Source: an uncultured Clostridia bacterium | Lineage (GTDB): Bacteria > Bacillota > Clostridia > Christensenellales > UBA1750 | Reading direction: 5' to 3' | NCBI GenBank assembly: GCA_904393115.1 | Contig: CAJFMX010000022.1 | Coordinates: 1 to 41,506 of the forward strand | DNA length: 41,506 nt | Shown here: piece by piece, positions 15,753-23,828 of the stretch | Layout of the letters: every line of letters starts with the position of its first letter | How positions within the stretch are numbered: position 1 is the first letter of the stretch | Notes under the pieces: generated by a model | The model's input: the letters and a program-made list of their open reading frames with translations, nothing else | Databases searched by the model: none | What the model was told of the DNA's origin: nothing | Made by a program: the position numbers and the translations under genes

Positions 15753-16678
15753 TCTCGTCCTACCTCCTCTGCGCCGTCCTGGCCGAGGATGCGCACCTCG
15801 GGCTCCAGGCGGACGCCTTCTCTTTCGTATACCGCGCGCTGCACGCGCTCCATCAGGGTGAGGAAGTCCCCGGCGGTCGCCCCGCCCGTGTTGATGAGGA
15901 AGCCCGCGTGCAGCGAGGAAACCTGCGCCCCGCCCACGTGCGCGCCCTTGAGGCCCGCCTCCTCGATGAGCCGGCCCGCAAAGTATCCCTCCGGCCGCTT
16001 GAAGAAGCTCCCCGCCGAGGGGAACTGCAGCGGCTGCTTCTCCCGCCGGCGCGCGGCAAGGTCCGCCATGCGGCCGGAGATCTCCTCCCGGTCCCCCCGC
16101 TGCAGGACAAAGCGCGCGCCAAGGCAGATCCGCCCCGGCGCCTGGAGCGCGCTCGTGCGGTACCCAAAGGCCAGGTCCGCATTCTCCATGTCCACGATCT
16201 CGCCGTCCGGCTGGAGCACGCGCGCGCTGCGCAGCACCTGCGCGATCTCCCCGCCATAGGCGCCGGCGTTCATGGCCGCGGCGCCGCCCACGCTGCCGGG
16301 GATGCCCGCGGCAAACTCCAGCCCGGCGAGCCCCGCGTCCCGTGCCGCGAGCGCGAGCGCGCCCAGCGCCGCTCCGGCCTGCGCAAAGATCTCCTCTCCG
16401 CGCACCGCAATGCGCGCAAAGTCCTTGCCCAGGCACAGCACGACGCCGCGCAGGCCGCCGTCCCGCACGAGCAGGTTGCTCCCGCGGCCGACCACGGCAA
16501 GGGGCGCGCCGTGCTCCCGGCACAGGCGCGCAACCGTGCGCACGTCCTCCTCGCTTGCGGCAAAGACCACCGCGTCCGCCGGGCCGCCCACGCGCAGCGT
16601 GGTCATCTCCGCCATGGGGACGCGCCATTCCACGCGGCCGTCCAGCCGCGCCTCCTTCAAAAACTGCAACTCGCTCAC
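15749..16678 (-). CDS. murB: UDP-N-acetylenolpyruvoylglucosamine reductase
   Basis: Cytoplasmic flavoenzyme reducing UDP-GlcNAc-enolpyruvate to UDP-MurNAc with NADPH in peptidoglycan synthesis. 309 residues. The FAD-binding region contains MTTLRVGGPADAVV and VVGRGSNLLVRDGG; GIPGSVGGAAAMNAGAYGGE follows. The catalytic-serine motif is SAGSFFKRP (about 221-229), and the C-terminal LEPEVRILG contributes the conserved Glu. It lacks the extra loop of E. coli-type enzymes (GYFAGRLIEEAGLKG), fitting type II MurB of Gram-positives. The start is GTG 16678, directly after GAGGTGGAG and 30 bases after a TACACT -10 box. It is the first gene of the murB-rapZ-whiA-crh operon. Confidence 0.96.
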   Translation of the reverse strand: MSELQFLKEARLDGRVEWRVPMAEMTTLRVGGPADAVVFAASEEDVRTVARLCREHGAPLAVVGRGSNLLVRDGGLRGVVLCLGKDFARIAVRGEEIFAQAGAALGALALAARDAGLAGLEFAAGIPGSVGGAAAMNAGAYGGEIAQVLRSARVLQPDGEIVDMENADLAFGYRTSALQAPGRICLGARFVLQRGDREEISGRMADLAARRREKQPLQFPSAGSFFKRPEGYFAGRLIEEAGLKGAHVGGAQVSSLHAGFLINTGGATAGDFLTLMERVQRAVYEREGVRLEPEVRILGQDGAEEVGRE

Positions 16679-16706
16679 AGCTCCACCTCTCTCCCGCTTT
16701 ACCAGT

Positions 16707-16735
16707 AGTGTACCCGATTCGCCGGTGGAATGCAA
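16707..16735 (-). promoter_or_regulatory. Promoter of the murB operon
   Basis: On the minus strand: TTGCAT, a 17-base spacer, then TACACT, about 30 bases upstream of the murB GTG. Confidence 0.7.
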
Positions 16736-16740
16736 GACGC

Positions 16741-16954
16741 GCGTCACGTTTGCCGGCCCGGCGCAGCGCGGGCGCGCTGCGCCGGGGAGGGGGTTCGCCT
16801 CCGGCGGGACTCCGCGAGGGGGGCTTCGCCCCCCTACGCATACCCCCCGCGAGCGCCGGAGGTTTGTATTCCTTCCGACGTCCTTCCGCCCCGGAAGGTT
16901 CCGCCTCCTCCGGAAAAATCCCCTGCTGCTGGGGACGCCTTCTGCCGGCGCAGC
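16741..16954. repeat. Cluster of GC-rich hairpins between the solute-binding gene and murB
   Basis: Successive inverted repeats with no gene: a 13-bp stem CCCGGCGCAGCGC with its complement around GGGC (16757-16786); GGGGGGCTTCGCCCCCC; CGCCTCCGGCG; and AAGGACGTCGGAAGG-type pairs further right. The CGCCGGAGG-type segments resemble those at 39650-39690. It has the same character as the other hairpin repeats but no second full copy is in view. It lies at the 3' end of the solute-binding gene and may help terminate it. Confidence 0.6.
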
Positions 16955-18013
16955 CTATTTTGCGGCAAGGGAGGCAAAGCTCGGCGCGAGCTCCAGATCC
17001 CCGGCGAGCGAGGCCTCCAGCGCGCCCATGGGCGTCCCGGCCTCGTAGAGCGGCCCTGCGCCCGTCACGGAAAAGAGCTGCGCCTGCACGAGCCCCGCCT
17101 GCGCCTCCTCCCCGAGCAGGAAGTCGAAGAACGCCTCCGCGCAGTCGCGCCGACTCTGCGCGTCGCGCTCGCCCGCGCTCGTAAGGGCTGGCTGCACAAT
17201 CCCTGCCAGCAGCACTTGGTCCGCGTAGACCGCGCCCTCCGGCGCGAGAAAGGCCGTGCGCACGCCGCTGCCGCGCTCCTGCAGGACCTCCATGCGCCGC
17301 ACCTCCCGCTGGGTCGCGACGTAGAAGGCGTAGTCCCCGTCCAGCGCGAACTCGGCCCAGATCTTCTCGTGCGGCAGGTCTGCGCGCACGGAGAGGCTCT
17401 CCGGCGCGCCCATGGCGCGCAGCGCCGCGAGGGGGTCCGTGTAGGGCGCCTTTGGGCAGGCCGCGGAAAGGCCCGCGCCGCCTGCCAATTCCATCGTCTC
17501 CGCAAGGCCCGCCGCCTCGCTCCACCCCAGCGCCTCGAGCCGGTCCGCGTTGCAGAGCAGGCCGTAGCCGCCCATGGCCAGGGGCACGGCATAGCGCGTC
17601 TCCCCGTCGCGGCCGGCGGGCCGCAGCGCCTCGCGCACGTCGGGCTCGGCGAGGGGTGTCAGCAGCGTCTCCGGCTCGGCAAAGACGCCCATGCCGAAGA
17701 CCAGCGCATCCGGGAGGGTCTGCGCCGCGGCGCCTGCGCGCACGCCCGCGCGCGTCATGGTCCGCAGGCTCACGATCACGTAGCCCTCCTGTTTTTCAAA
17801 GGCGCGGCTCTGCGCGGCGAGCCAGCCGTCCAGGTTCACCGTCGGGAAGGAGGGCACGACCCCCACCGTCAGCACGCCCTCCCACTCCGGCGCGGGTTTC
17901 TGCAGCATGTCCCGAAGATTCTGCACCGCGCCGCCCGCCGCCCAGGGCGCCGCCGCAAGCGCCCCCAGGAGCAGAACCAGCGCCAGGCCTCGCCACGCGC
18001 GCCGCATGCGCAT
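16955..18013 (-). CDS. Extracellular solute-binding protein-like, secreted
   Basis: A 352-residue protein. It has an N-terminal signal peptide (MRMRRAWRGLALVLLLGALAA) without a lipobox cysteine, so it is either released or anchored by an uncleaved helix. The mature part resembles family 1 solute-binding proteins: VGVVPSFPTVN near the start; YAVPLAMGGYGLLCNADRLE (the canonical P-x-x-x-x-x-G-L-x-x-N segment); and late AEAFFDFLLGEEAQAGL, the usual 'A-x-F-x-x-F-L' helix of such proteins. No permease or ATPase genes adjoin, so the ligand and transport partner are unknown. ATG 18013 or 18007 are both possible after GGGAGGGG. It lies upstream of murB but is separated from it by hairpins and a promoter. 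Confidence 0.8.
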   Translation of the reverse strand: MRMRRAWRGLALVLLLGALAAAPWAAGGAVQNLRDMLQKPAPEWEGVLTVGVVPSFPTVNLDGWLAAQSRAFEKQEGYVIVSLRTMTRAGVRAGAAAQTLPDALVFGMGVFAEPETLLTPLAEPDVREALRPAGRDGETRYAVPLAMGGYGLLCNADRLEALGWSEAAGLAETMELAGGAGLSAACPKAPYTDPLAALRAMGAPESLSVRADLPHEKIWAEFALDGDYAFYVATQREVRRMEVLQERGSGVRTAFLAPEGAVYADQVLLAGIVQPALTSAGERDAQSRRDCAEAFFDFLLGEEAQAGLVQAQLFSVTGAGPLYEAGTPMGALEASLAGDLELAPSFASLAAK

Positions 18014-18099
18014 CCCCCCTCCCTTCAGTATAGGGGACCCCGGGCGCGGATATGCCGCGCAGGCCTGGTTTTCCGCTGGAAAAGCGCCGCCGCATCCTG

Positions 18100-18105
18100 T
18101 ATAAT
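18100..18105 (+). promoter_or_regulatory. Likely -10 element of the uroD-like gene
   Basis: A perfect TATAAT 64 bases before the ATG, but with no convincing -35 at 16-18 bases, so it may be weak or activator-dependent. Confidence 0.5.
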
Positions 18106-18168
18106 GGAGAAAAAAACAGACGGCCCGTCCCCCTCTCCGCAGCGGGCCGAAATGAGGAGGACCGATTC

Positions 18169-19200
18169 ATGAACAGTCCCGAACGCTTCCGCAGGGCGCT
18201 GGCCGGGGAGCCGGTCGACCGCCTGCCCGTCATCGAGTGGGCTACCTGGTGGGACCAGACGCTCGACGCCTGGCACGCCGCCGGGCTCGATCCCGCCCTG
18301 CAGGACCTGCACGCCCTGCACGACTATTTTGGTCTGGACCGCCAGCACCAGTTCTGGATTCCCGTGCGGGACGAGGGCTGTCCCCAGCCCGCGGGCTTTG
18401 GCGCGCCCATCCTCTGGGACGAGGCGGACTATGAGCGCATCCTGCCCCATCTGTACACGGACCGCCTGCTCGAGGGCATCCAGCGCGAGTGCCGCCGGAT
18501 TCACCGGGAGATGGGGGACTACGCCTTCTGGTACTCGCTGGATGGATTTTTCTGGTTCCCGCGGACGCTCTTCGGCATTGAGAACCACTTCTTCGCCTTC
18601 TACGACTATCCGGAGCTGATGACGCGCATGAACGAGGACCTGTGCGCCTACTACAAAAAGGTTCTGGCCATCGTCAACGAGGAGACGGAGCCGGTCTTCA
18701 TGACCTTTGCCGAGGACATGAGCTACAACCACGGGCCGATGTGCTCTTACGCGCAGTATGCGCAGTTCGTGCTGCCCTATTACCAACAGCTGACGCCCCT
18801 GGTGCGCGCGGGCGGCGCGCATCCCTTCATCGACACGGACGGCAACGTGGAGCCGCTGATCCTCTGGTTCCTGGAAGGGGGAATCGAGGGCATCCTGCCG
18901 CTGGAGCGCATGGCGGGCGTGGACGTGTGCCGCATCAAGGAGAAGTACCCGCAGCTGCTGATGCTGGGCGGGTTTGACAAGACGGTCATGCACAAGGGTG
19001 AGGCGGCCATGCGCGCGGAATTTGCGCGCATCCTGCCCGCCGTGCGCGCGGGCGGCTACATCCCCGCCGTGGACCACCAGACCCCGCCGGACGTCACGGT
19101 GGAAAACTACCGCATCTTCGTACGCCTGCTGCGCGAGGTCTCCTACGCCCCGTACGAGCCTTGCGGCTCGTCCGGGGTTCCGGCGCGCTCTTTGGGCTGA
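18169..19200 (+). CDS. Uroporphyrinogen decarboxylase (URO-D) family protein
   Basis: A 343-residue TIM-barrel protein of the URO-D/cobalamin-dependent methyltransferase superfamily. Features: an N-terminal NSPERFRRALAGEPVDRLPV, typical of MtaA/UroD-like members; MTFAEDMSYNHGPMCS mid-protein; HPFIDTDGNVEPLI; and the late LGGFDKTVM and AGGYIPAVDHQTPPDVT. Such stand-alone members usually act in methyl transfer or demethylation, not haem synthesis; no hem genes or corrinoid protein gene is nearby, so the substrate is unknown. ATG 18169 follows GAGGAGG. The native C-terminus probably ends near LREVSYAPYE. The last residues (CGSSGVPARSLG) and the stop codon are supplied by repeat array B, so the tail is repeat-derived. 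Confidence 0.88.
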   Translation: MNSPERFRRALAGEPVDRLPVIEWATWWDQTLDAWHAAGLDPALQDLHALHDYFGLDRQHQFWIPVRDEGCPQPAGFGAPILWDEADYERILPHLYTDRLLEGIQRECRRIHREMGDYAFWYSLDGFFWFPRTLFGIENHFFAFYDYPELMTRMNEDLCAYYKKVLAIVNEETEPVFMTFAEDMSYNHGPMCSYAQYAQFVLPYYQQLTPLVRAGGAHPFIDTDGNVEPLILWFLEGGIEGILPLERMAGVDVCRIKEKYPQLLMLGGFDKTVMHKGEAAMRAEFARILPAVRAGGYIPAVDHQTPPDVTVENYRIFVRLLREVSYAPYEPCGSSGVPARSLG

Positions 19201-19603
19201 CGCCCAAAGTTCACGCCTCCAGGTCCGCTTGCGCGGACCCTCCGGGGGCGGCCCGTACGGACCTGACGGCCCGTCCGGGGTTCCGGCAGGCTCCTTGTGC
19301 TGACGCCCAATCGCTCCGCCTCCAGGTCCGCTTTCGCGGACCCTCCGGGGCGCCCCGCACGAACCCTGCGCCCCGTACGATCCTTGCGGCTCGTCCGGGG
19401 TTCCGGCGCGCTCTTTGGGCTGACGCCCAAAGTTCACGCCTCCAGGTCCGCTTGCGCGGACCCTCCGGGGGCGGCTCGTCCGGGGTTCCGGCGCGCTCTT
19501 TGGGCTGACGCCCAAAGTTCACGCCTCCAGGTCCGCTTTCGCGGACCCTCCGGTGGCGGCCCGTACGGGGTTCCGGCGCGCGCGGGCGCTGCGGCCGGCC
19601 GGC
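19150..19603 (-). repeat. Repeat array B: inverted-orientation copy of the family in array A
   Basis: Five copies of the CGGGGTTCCGG frame (starts near 19174, 19277, 19397, 19482, 19567), spaced 85-120 bp. Read on the minus strand, the order is that of array A: GGAACCCCGG, hairpin (ACGAGCCGCAAGGCTCGT), ACGGGGCGCAG, GGAGG, hairpin (GTCCGCGCAAGCGGAC), CTGGAGGCGTG, hairpin (CTTTGGGCGTCAGCCCAAAG), AGCGCGCC. Frames are nearly identical to array A but the hairpin sequences differ. It lies between convergent genes and overlaps the 3' end of the uroD-like gene. Confidence 0.9.
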
Positions 19604-19651
19604 AAAAAAAGGGAGCCGTTCCCCATCTGTGAAAAGGGGGGAACGGCTCCC
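19604..19651 (-). terminator. Terminator of zapA
   Basis: A 14-bp stem, GGGAGCCGTTCCCC with its complement, and a 12-13 base loop. On the minus strand it is followed by TTTTTTT, 10 bases beyond the zapA stop. Confidence 0.88.
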
Positions 19652-19661
19652 GTTTGTTCGT

Positions 19662-19958
19662 TTACTCCGGCTTTGCGCCCTCGGCGCTCTTCTTGCGCAG
19701 GGCGGCCATCTCGCGGCGCATGTTGGCCATCTCCCGGCGCATGGCGGCGACCTCGTCCTTGCTCTTTAAGAGCTCGTCCGCAAGGTTGAGCGCGGTCAGC
19801 GCCATCAAGCGGTCCTCGGACAGGGGCGCGGAAAAGGAAATCTCCGACATGCGGCGGTCCACATACGCGGCCACGCGCTGCATGTAGTCGGTCGGCTCCT
19901 CGCCCAGGAGCGTGTACTCCCTGCCGTGGACGGTGACCACGGCCCGGTTCTTCTTCAT
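19662..19958 (-). CDS. zapA: Cell division protein ZapA
   Basis: A 98-residue FtsZ-ring-associated protein that crosslinks FtsZ filaments. The N-terminal beta-beta-alpha head is RAVVTVHGREYTLLGEE, then YMQRVAAYVDRRMSEI. The central LMALTALNLADELLKSKDEV is the family hallmark, and the C-terminal coiled coil is MRREMANMRREMAALRKK. Start ATG 19958 follows GGGAGGGAG. It has its own promoter inside the 3' end of pheT and a strong terminator, so it is a single-gene unit. zapA after pheT is a common Firmicutes arrangement. Confidence 0.93.
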   Translation of the reverse strand: MKKNRAVVTVHGREYTLLGEEPTDYMQRVAAYVDRRMSEISFSAPLSEDRLMALTALNLADELLKSKDEVAAMRREMANMRREMAALRKKSAEGAKPE

Positions 19959-19990
19959 CGCTCTCCCTCCCCGCGACTTGTGCTGCCCTT

Positions 19991-20019
19991 ATTATACCCG
20001 CTTTGGCTCAGGAACGCAA
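19991..20019 (-). promoter_or_regulatory. Promoter of zapA
   Basis: On the minus strand: TTGCGT, a 17-base spacer, then TATAAT. The -35 lies in the last codons of pheT. Confidence 0.75.
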
Positions 20020-22413
20020 CCGCGCGCCGAAATTTGCCGAAACCGCGGCGACCACCGCGTCGCAGACGCGGACGATCTCCTCTTCCTCCAGGGTGTGGTC
20101 CGCGGCGCGCAGCACGACCTTGAGCGCGACGGACTTTTCGCCCTCGGCGATGGGCTGGCCGCGGTAGATGTCAAAGAGCTGCACGCCCTCGCAGAGCGCG
20201 CCGGCCGCCTTCTTGGCGCAGCGCATCACGTCGCCCACGGGCGTCTCCTCCTTCAGGACGAAGGCGAAGTCGCGCTGCACGGCCGGGAACTTGGGCATGT
20301 CGCGCACGCCGGAGACGTAGGTCTGGCAGGATTCCAGCGCGGCCAGGTCGATCTCGGCCACGTAGGCGCGCGCCTTGCAGTCGAAGGCTTCCATCGTGTC
20401 CGGATGCGCCTCGCCCAGCGTGCCCAGGCAAATCTTGCCGCAGAAGGCGGCCGCGCCGCGGCCCGGGTGCAGCCAGGGCGCCGCGTCCCCCGCGCGCTGG
20501 AAGGCCACGTCCTCCACGCCGAAGGCCGCAAACAGCGCCTCGACCATGCCCTTGAGCGCGTAGAAGTCCGCGTCCTCGCCGTACAGGCCGATGCACAGGC
20601 TCGGCCGCTCCTCGGGCAGCTCCGTCAGCGGCAGGGCCTTGGGCAGGAAGCGCTTGCTGATCTCAAAGAAGGCCGCGCCCGCGTTGCCGCGGTTGAAGTT
20701 GGTGGCAAGGACGTTCAGCATGGAGGGCACGAGCGTCGTGCGCATGAGGGAGTTCTCCTCGCCCAAGGGGTTTTGCAGCCGCGCGGCCAGGCGCAGGGGC
20801 GAATCCTCCGGCAGGCGCAGGGCGTCCAGCCACTTCGGCCCGATGAAGGAGAAGGTCGCCGCCTCGTAGGCGCCCATGCCGCACAGGAGCCTGCGCACGA
20901 TCGCGTCGCGCGTCTGGTGCTCGGAGTTGCGGCCGGATTCGGCTTTGCGCATCTTGGTGGAGGGGATGTGGTCGTAGCCGTAGATGCGCAGCACCTCCTC
21001 GGCGATGTCCGCGCCGCGCACGATGTCCTGCCGCCAGACGGGGCTCGTGCAGACGAGCTCGTCCCCCTCGACGCGCGTGGCGATGCCAAGGCCCGTCAGG
21101 ATCTCCTGCATCGTCTCCATGGGCACCTCCACGCCCATGAGCGTGTAGAGGTAGTCCGCCTTGGCGCGCACGACGGGCAGGGGCTTCTCCTCCGGGTAGA
21201 TGTCGATCACGCCGGGGACGACCTCGCCCGCGCCCAGCTCCTGCATCAGGTGCAGGGCGCGCTCCAGGGCCTTGCGGCAGAGGCGCTCGTTGACGCCGCG
21301 CTCGAAGCGGCCCTGCGCCTCGGTGTGCATGCCAAGGGACCGGCCGGCCTGGCGCGTGCAGGCGGAGTCGAAGCACGCGGACTCAAAGAGCACGAGCTTC
21401 GTGTTCTCCGTGATCTCGCTCTCCTGCCCGCCCATGATGCCGGCAAGGCCGGTCGCGCCCTCGGCGTCGGCGATGACGAGCATGTTCTGCGTCAGCTCCC
21501 GGTCCTTGCCGTCCAGGGTCTGGATGGTCTCGCCGTCCTTGGCGCGGCGCACGAGGATCTTGCGGCCGCGGACCTGGTCCAGGTCAAAGGCGTGCATGGG
21601 CTGGCCCATCTCGAGCATGACGTAGTTGGTGATGTCCACGACGTTGTTGATCGGGCGCACGCCCGCCTTGTGCAGCGCCTGGCGCATCCAGAGCGGCGAG
21701 GGCGCGATATGGATGTTGCGGATGGCCGCGGCGCAGTAGCGGCGGCAGAGGTCCGGCGCCTCGACGGAGACGTCCACCAGGTCCTCGACCGTGCCCTCGC
21801 CCGCGGGCGCGACGTCACAGGCCGGCTCCTGCACCGCGCCGCCGGCGACGACCGCGGCCTCGTGCGCAAGGCCCAGCATGGACAGGCAGTCCGGCCGGTT
21901 GGCCAGGATCTCAAAGTTCAGGACCGCGTCGTCCAGGCCCAGCACCGGGCGGATGTCCTGGCCGGGCACGAGGTCCTTTTCCCGCAGGATCAGCAGGCCG
22001 TGCTCCACGTTGGAGGGGTAGACGTCCGCGGGCACGCCCAGCTCCTCGCCGGAGCACATCATGCCGTTGGAGACCTCGCCGCGGAGCTTGCCGCGCTTGA
22101 TGTGCACGCCGCCGGGCAGGTGCGAGTCGTGCAGCGCCACGGGCACAAAGTCGCCCGCGGCCATGTTGTCCGCGCCGGTGACGATCTGGATGGGCTCCCC
22201 CTGCCCGACATCCACCTGGCAGATGTGCAGGTGGTCGGAGTTGGCGTGCGGCGCGACGGACAGGACCTTGCCCACGACCACGTTTTCGACCTCGGCGGCG
22301 AGGTTTTCGACCTCCTCGACCGCGTTGCCGTTCATGATCATGCGGCGGGCGAATTCCTCGGGCGCCATGTCGATGGATACGTATTGTTTCAGCCAAGAAA
22401 GCGGTGCGAGCAT
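20008..22413 (-). CDS. pheT: Phenylalanine--tRNA ligase beta subunit
   Basis: Beta subunit (801 residues, full length) of the alpha2-beta2 enzyme that charges tRNA-Phe. The N-terminus is MLAPLSWLKQYV. A tRNA-binding EMAP-like domain (about 40-150) contains ANSDHLHICQVDVG and SNGMMCSGEELG. The B3/B4 editing region includes NRPDCLSMLGLAHE, and B5 is at about 400-470. The catalytic-like core contains FERGVNE and YGYDHIPST. The C-terminal FDX-ACB anticodon-binding domain (about 708-801) has KFPAVQRDFAFVL and SVALKVVLRAADHTLEEEE. The start lies 3 bases after the pheS stop, so the two are translationally coupled and share the T-box. Confidence 0.97.
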   Translation of the reverse strand: MLAPLSWLKQYVSIDMAPEEFARRMIMNGNAVEEVENLAAEVENVVVGKVLSVAPHANSDHLHICQVDVGQGEPIQIVTGADNMAAGDFVPVALHDSHLPGGVHIKRGKLRGEVSNGMMCSGEELGVPADVYPSNVEHGLLILREKDLVPGQDIRPVLGLDDAVLNFEILANRPDCLSMLGLAHEAAVVAGGAVQEPACDVAPAGEGTVEDLVDVSVEAPDLCRRYCAAAIRNIHIAPSPLWMRQALHKAGVRPINNVVDITNYVMLEMGQPMHAFDLDQVRGRKILVRRAKDGETIQTLDGKDRELTQNMLVIADAEGATGLAGIMGGQESEITENTKLVLFESACFDSACTRQAGRSLGMHTEAQGRFERGVNERLCRKALERALHLMQELGAGEVVPGVIDIYPEEKPLPVVRAKADYLYTLMGVEVPMETMQEILTGLGIATRVEGDELVCTSPVWRQDIVRGADIAEEVLRIYGYDHIPSTKMRKAESGRNSEHQTRDAIVRRLLCGMGAYEAATFSFIGPKWLDALRLPEDSPLRLAARLQNPLGEENSLMRTTLVPSMLNVLATNFNRGNAGAAFFEISKRFLPKALPLTELPEERPSLCIGLYGEDADFYALKGMVEALFAAFGVEDVAFQRAGDAAPWLHPGRGAAAFCGKICLGTLGEAHPDTMEAFDCKARAYVAEIDLAALESCQTYVSGVRDMPKFPAVQRDFAFVLKEETPVGDVMRCAKKAAGALCEGVQLFDIYRGQPIAEGEKSVALKVVLRAADHTLEEEEIVRVCDAVVAAVSANFGARLRS

Positions 22414-22416
22414 TCC

Positions 22417-23451
22417 TTAGACCCTCCCTTTTCCAAACTGCGAAAGGAACCGCAGATCGTTCTCAAACAGCAGGTGCATGTCCGGCACGTTGTACTTCAG
22501 GTTCGTGACGCGCTCGATGCCGATGCCGAAGGCAAAGCCCGTGTAGCGCTCCGGGTCGATGCCGCACATCTCCAGCACGTGCGGATTGACCATGCCCGCG
22601 CCGAGGATCTCGATCCAGCCGGTGCCCTTGCAGATGCGGCAGCCCGCGCCCTTGCAGGCCGCGCAGGTGACGTCCACCTCGGCCGAGGGCTCCGTGAACG
22701 GGAAGAAGGAGGGGCGGAACCGCGTTTGGATGCCCTCGCCGTACATGGCCTGCGCAAAGGCGTCCAGCGTGCCCTTGAGGTCGCCCATGGTCACGCCCTC
22801 GTCGATGACCAGGCCCTCGCACTGGGAGAAGACCGGGCTGTGGGTCGCGTCCAGCTCGTCCACGCGGTAGACGCGGCCCGGGCAGATGATGCGGATCGGC
22901 GGCTTCTGGGAGAGCATGGTGCGCGCCTGCACGGGCGAGGTGTGCGTGCGCAGCAGGATGTTTTCGTTGAAATAGAAGGTGTCCTGCGCGTCGCGGGCGG
23001 GGTGGTTCTTGGGCAGGTTGAGCAGCTCAAAGTTATAGTGATCCAGCTCCACCTCCGGCCCTTCGACCACGGAAAAGCCCAGGCCCGTGAAGATCGTGAT
23101 GATCTTCTCCAGGGTCGAAGAAAGCGGGTGGACGTTGCCCACCTTGACCGGCTTTCCGGGGATGGAGACGTCCAGCGCCTCCTTCTCCAGGCGCGCCTGC
23201 TTCTCCTTCTCCTGCAGCTCCGCTTCCTTTGCCGCGAGCGCGGCCTCGATCTCCTGGCGCAGGGCGTTGACCTGCTGGCCGACGATGGGCCGCTCCTCCG
23301 GGCTGAGCTTGCCCATGCCCTTGAGCAGCGCGGTCAGCTCGCCCTTGCGGCCGAGCACGGAAACGCGGATCTGCTCGACCTGCGCGCTGTCCCCGGCGGC
23401 AAGAAGCTGCTCCTGCACGCTGCGCCGGATCTCGTCCAGTTTCTCCTGCAT
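22417..23451 (-). CDS. pheS: Phenylalanine--tRNA ligase alpha subunit
   Basis: Catalytic alpha subunit, 344 residues. The N-terminal coiled-coil arm (MQEKLDEIRRSVQEQL and EKEKQARLEKEAL) contacts tRNA. The class II core has motif 2 sequences (THSPVFSQCEGLVID) and motif 3 (FAFGIGIERVTNLKYN). A CAACKGAGCRICKGTGWIEI insert, with paired cysteines, is common in this family. ATG 23451 is preferred because GAGGGAGG lies just upstream; longer in-frame readings enter the T-box terminator. It is the first gene of the pheST operon. Confidence 0.97.
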   Translation of the reverse strand: MQEKLDEIRRSVQEQLLAAGDSAQVEQIRVSVLGRKGELTALLKGMGKLSPEERPIVGQQVNALRQEIEAALAAKEAELQEKEKQARLEKEALDVSIPGKPVKVGNVHPLSSTLEKIITIFTGLGFSVVEGPEVELDHYNFELLNLPKNHPARDAQDTFYFNENILLRTHTSPVQARTMLSQKPPIRIICPGRVYRVDELDATHSPVFSQCEGLVIDEGVTMGDLKGTLDAFAQAMYGEGIQTRFRPSFFPFTEPSAEVDVTCAACKGAGCRICKGTGWIEILGAGMVNPHVLEMCGIDPERYTGFAFGIGIERVTNLKYNVPDMHLLFENDLRFLSQFGKGRV

Positions 23452-23485
23452 GATGGTTCCTCCCTCTCGTTTTTCGGCTTCCACG

Positions 23486-23748
23486 GGATAAAAAAAAGCC
23501 CCGCATCCCCATTGGGACGCAGGGGCCGTCAGCTCCAACGTGGTACCACCCAAATTCACCGCAGCCTGCGCGCAAACCCTTTGGCGCACATGCGCGGCCT
23601 CTTGCGCGCTGTAGCGGGCGCACCCGAGCCGGCTCCGAGGCGAACTTCGGCGCGTCCTCCCCTCCCCGTCCGCTTCCAGCCGATGGCGGACGTTCTCTTG
23701 TGGGATTTCCGAAGGGGCGCTTACTGCAACTCATCCCAGCCAACTGCT
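23486..23748 (-). promoter_or_regulatory. Phe-specific T-box leader (tRNA-sensing riboswitch)
   Basis: Between the promoter and pheS. The T-box consensus appears on the minus strand at 23557-23535 (AATTTGGGTGGTACCACG), the side that pairs with the tRNA acceptor end in the antiterminator. Upstream, the AGTAA element of a Stem I specifier loop (23725-23721) and a GCGC/GCGC pairing bring it opposite CGAAGTTCG, so the specifier codon is probably UUC (Phe) at 23644-23642. A terminator follows the T-box. Uncharged tRNA-Phe should stabilise the antiterminator and allow pheST transcription. The T-box is certain; the exact specifier is inferred. Confidence 0.93.
23490..23525 (-). terminator. Regulated terminator of the pheST T-box
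   Basis: On the minus strand the stem GCCCC(T)GCGTCCC / GGGATGCGGGGC, with an AATG loop, is followed by eight T residues. Its 5' arm lies just after the T-box sequence, as required for mutually exclusive antiterminator folding. Confidence 0.9.
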
Positions 23749-23751
23749 CCC

Positions 23752-23780
23752 GTTATACCACATGCGCCGCGCCTTGTCAA
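23752..23780 (-). promoter_or_regulatory. Promoter of pheST
   Basis: On the minus strand: consensus TTGACA, a 17-base spacer, then TATAAC. Divergent to the promoter at 23801-23828; the two -35 hexamers face each other 20 bases apart. Confidence 0.88.
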
Positions 23781-23800
23781 GCAGGTTTCGCCAAAACGCC

Positions 23801-23828
23801 TTGACAAGCGCGGAAATTTTGCTATTCT
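23801..23828 (+). promoter_or_regulatory. Promoter of the 42-residue membrane peptide
   Basis: Consensus TTGACA, a 16-base spacer, then TATTCT, 46 bases before the ATG. Confidence 0.78.

Noticed and set aside
14880..17525. A single 881-codon frame that would fuse sequence antisense-like to murB with RapZ
   Set aside because: Only the last 290 codons match a family (RapZ). The rest overlaps murB and the solute-binding gene in a wrong frame with random composition.
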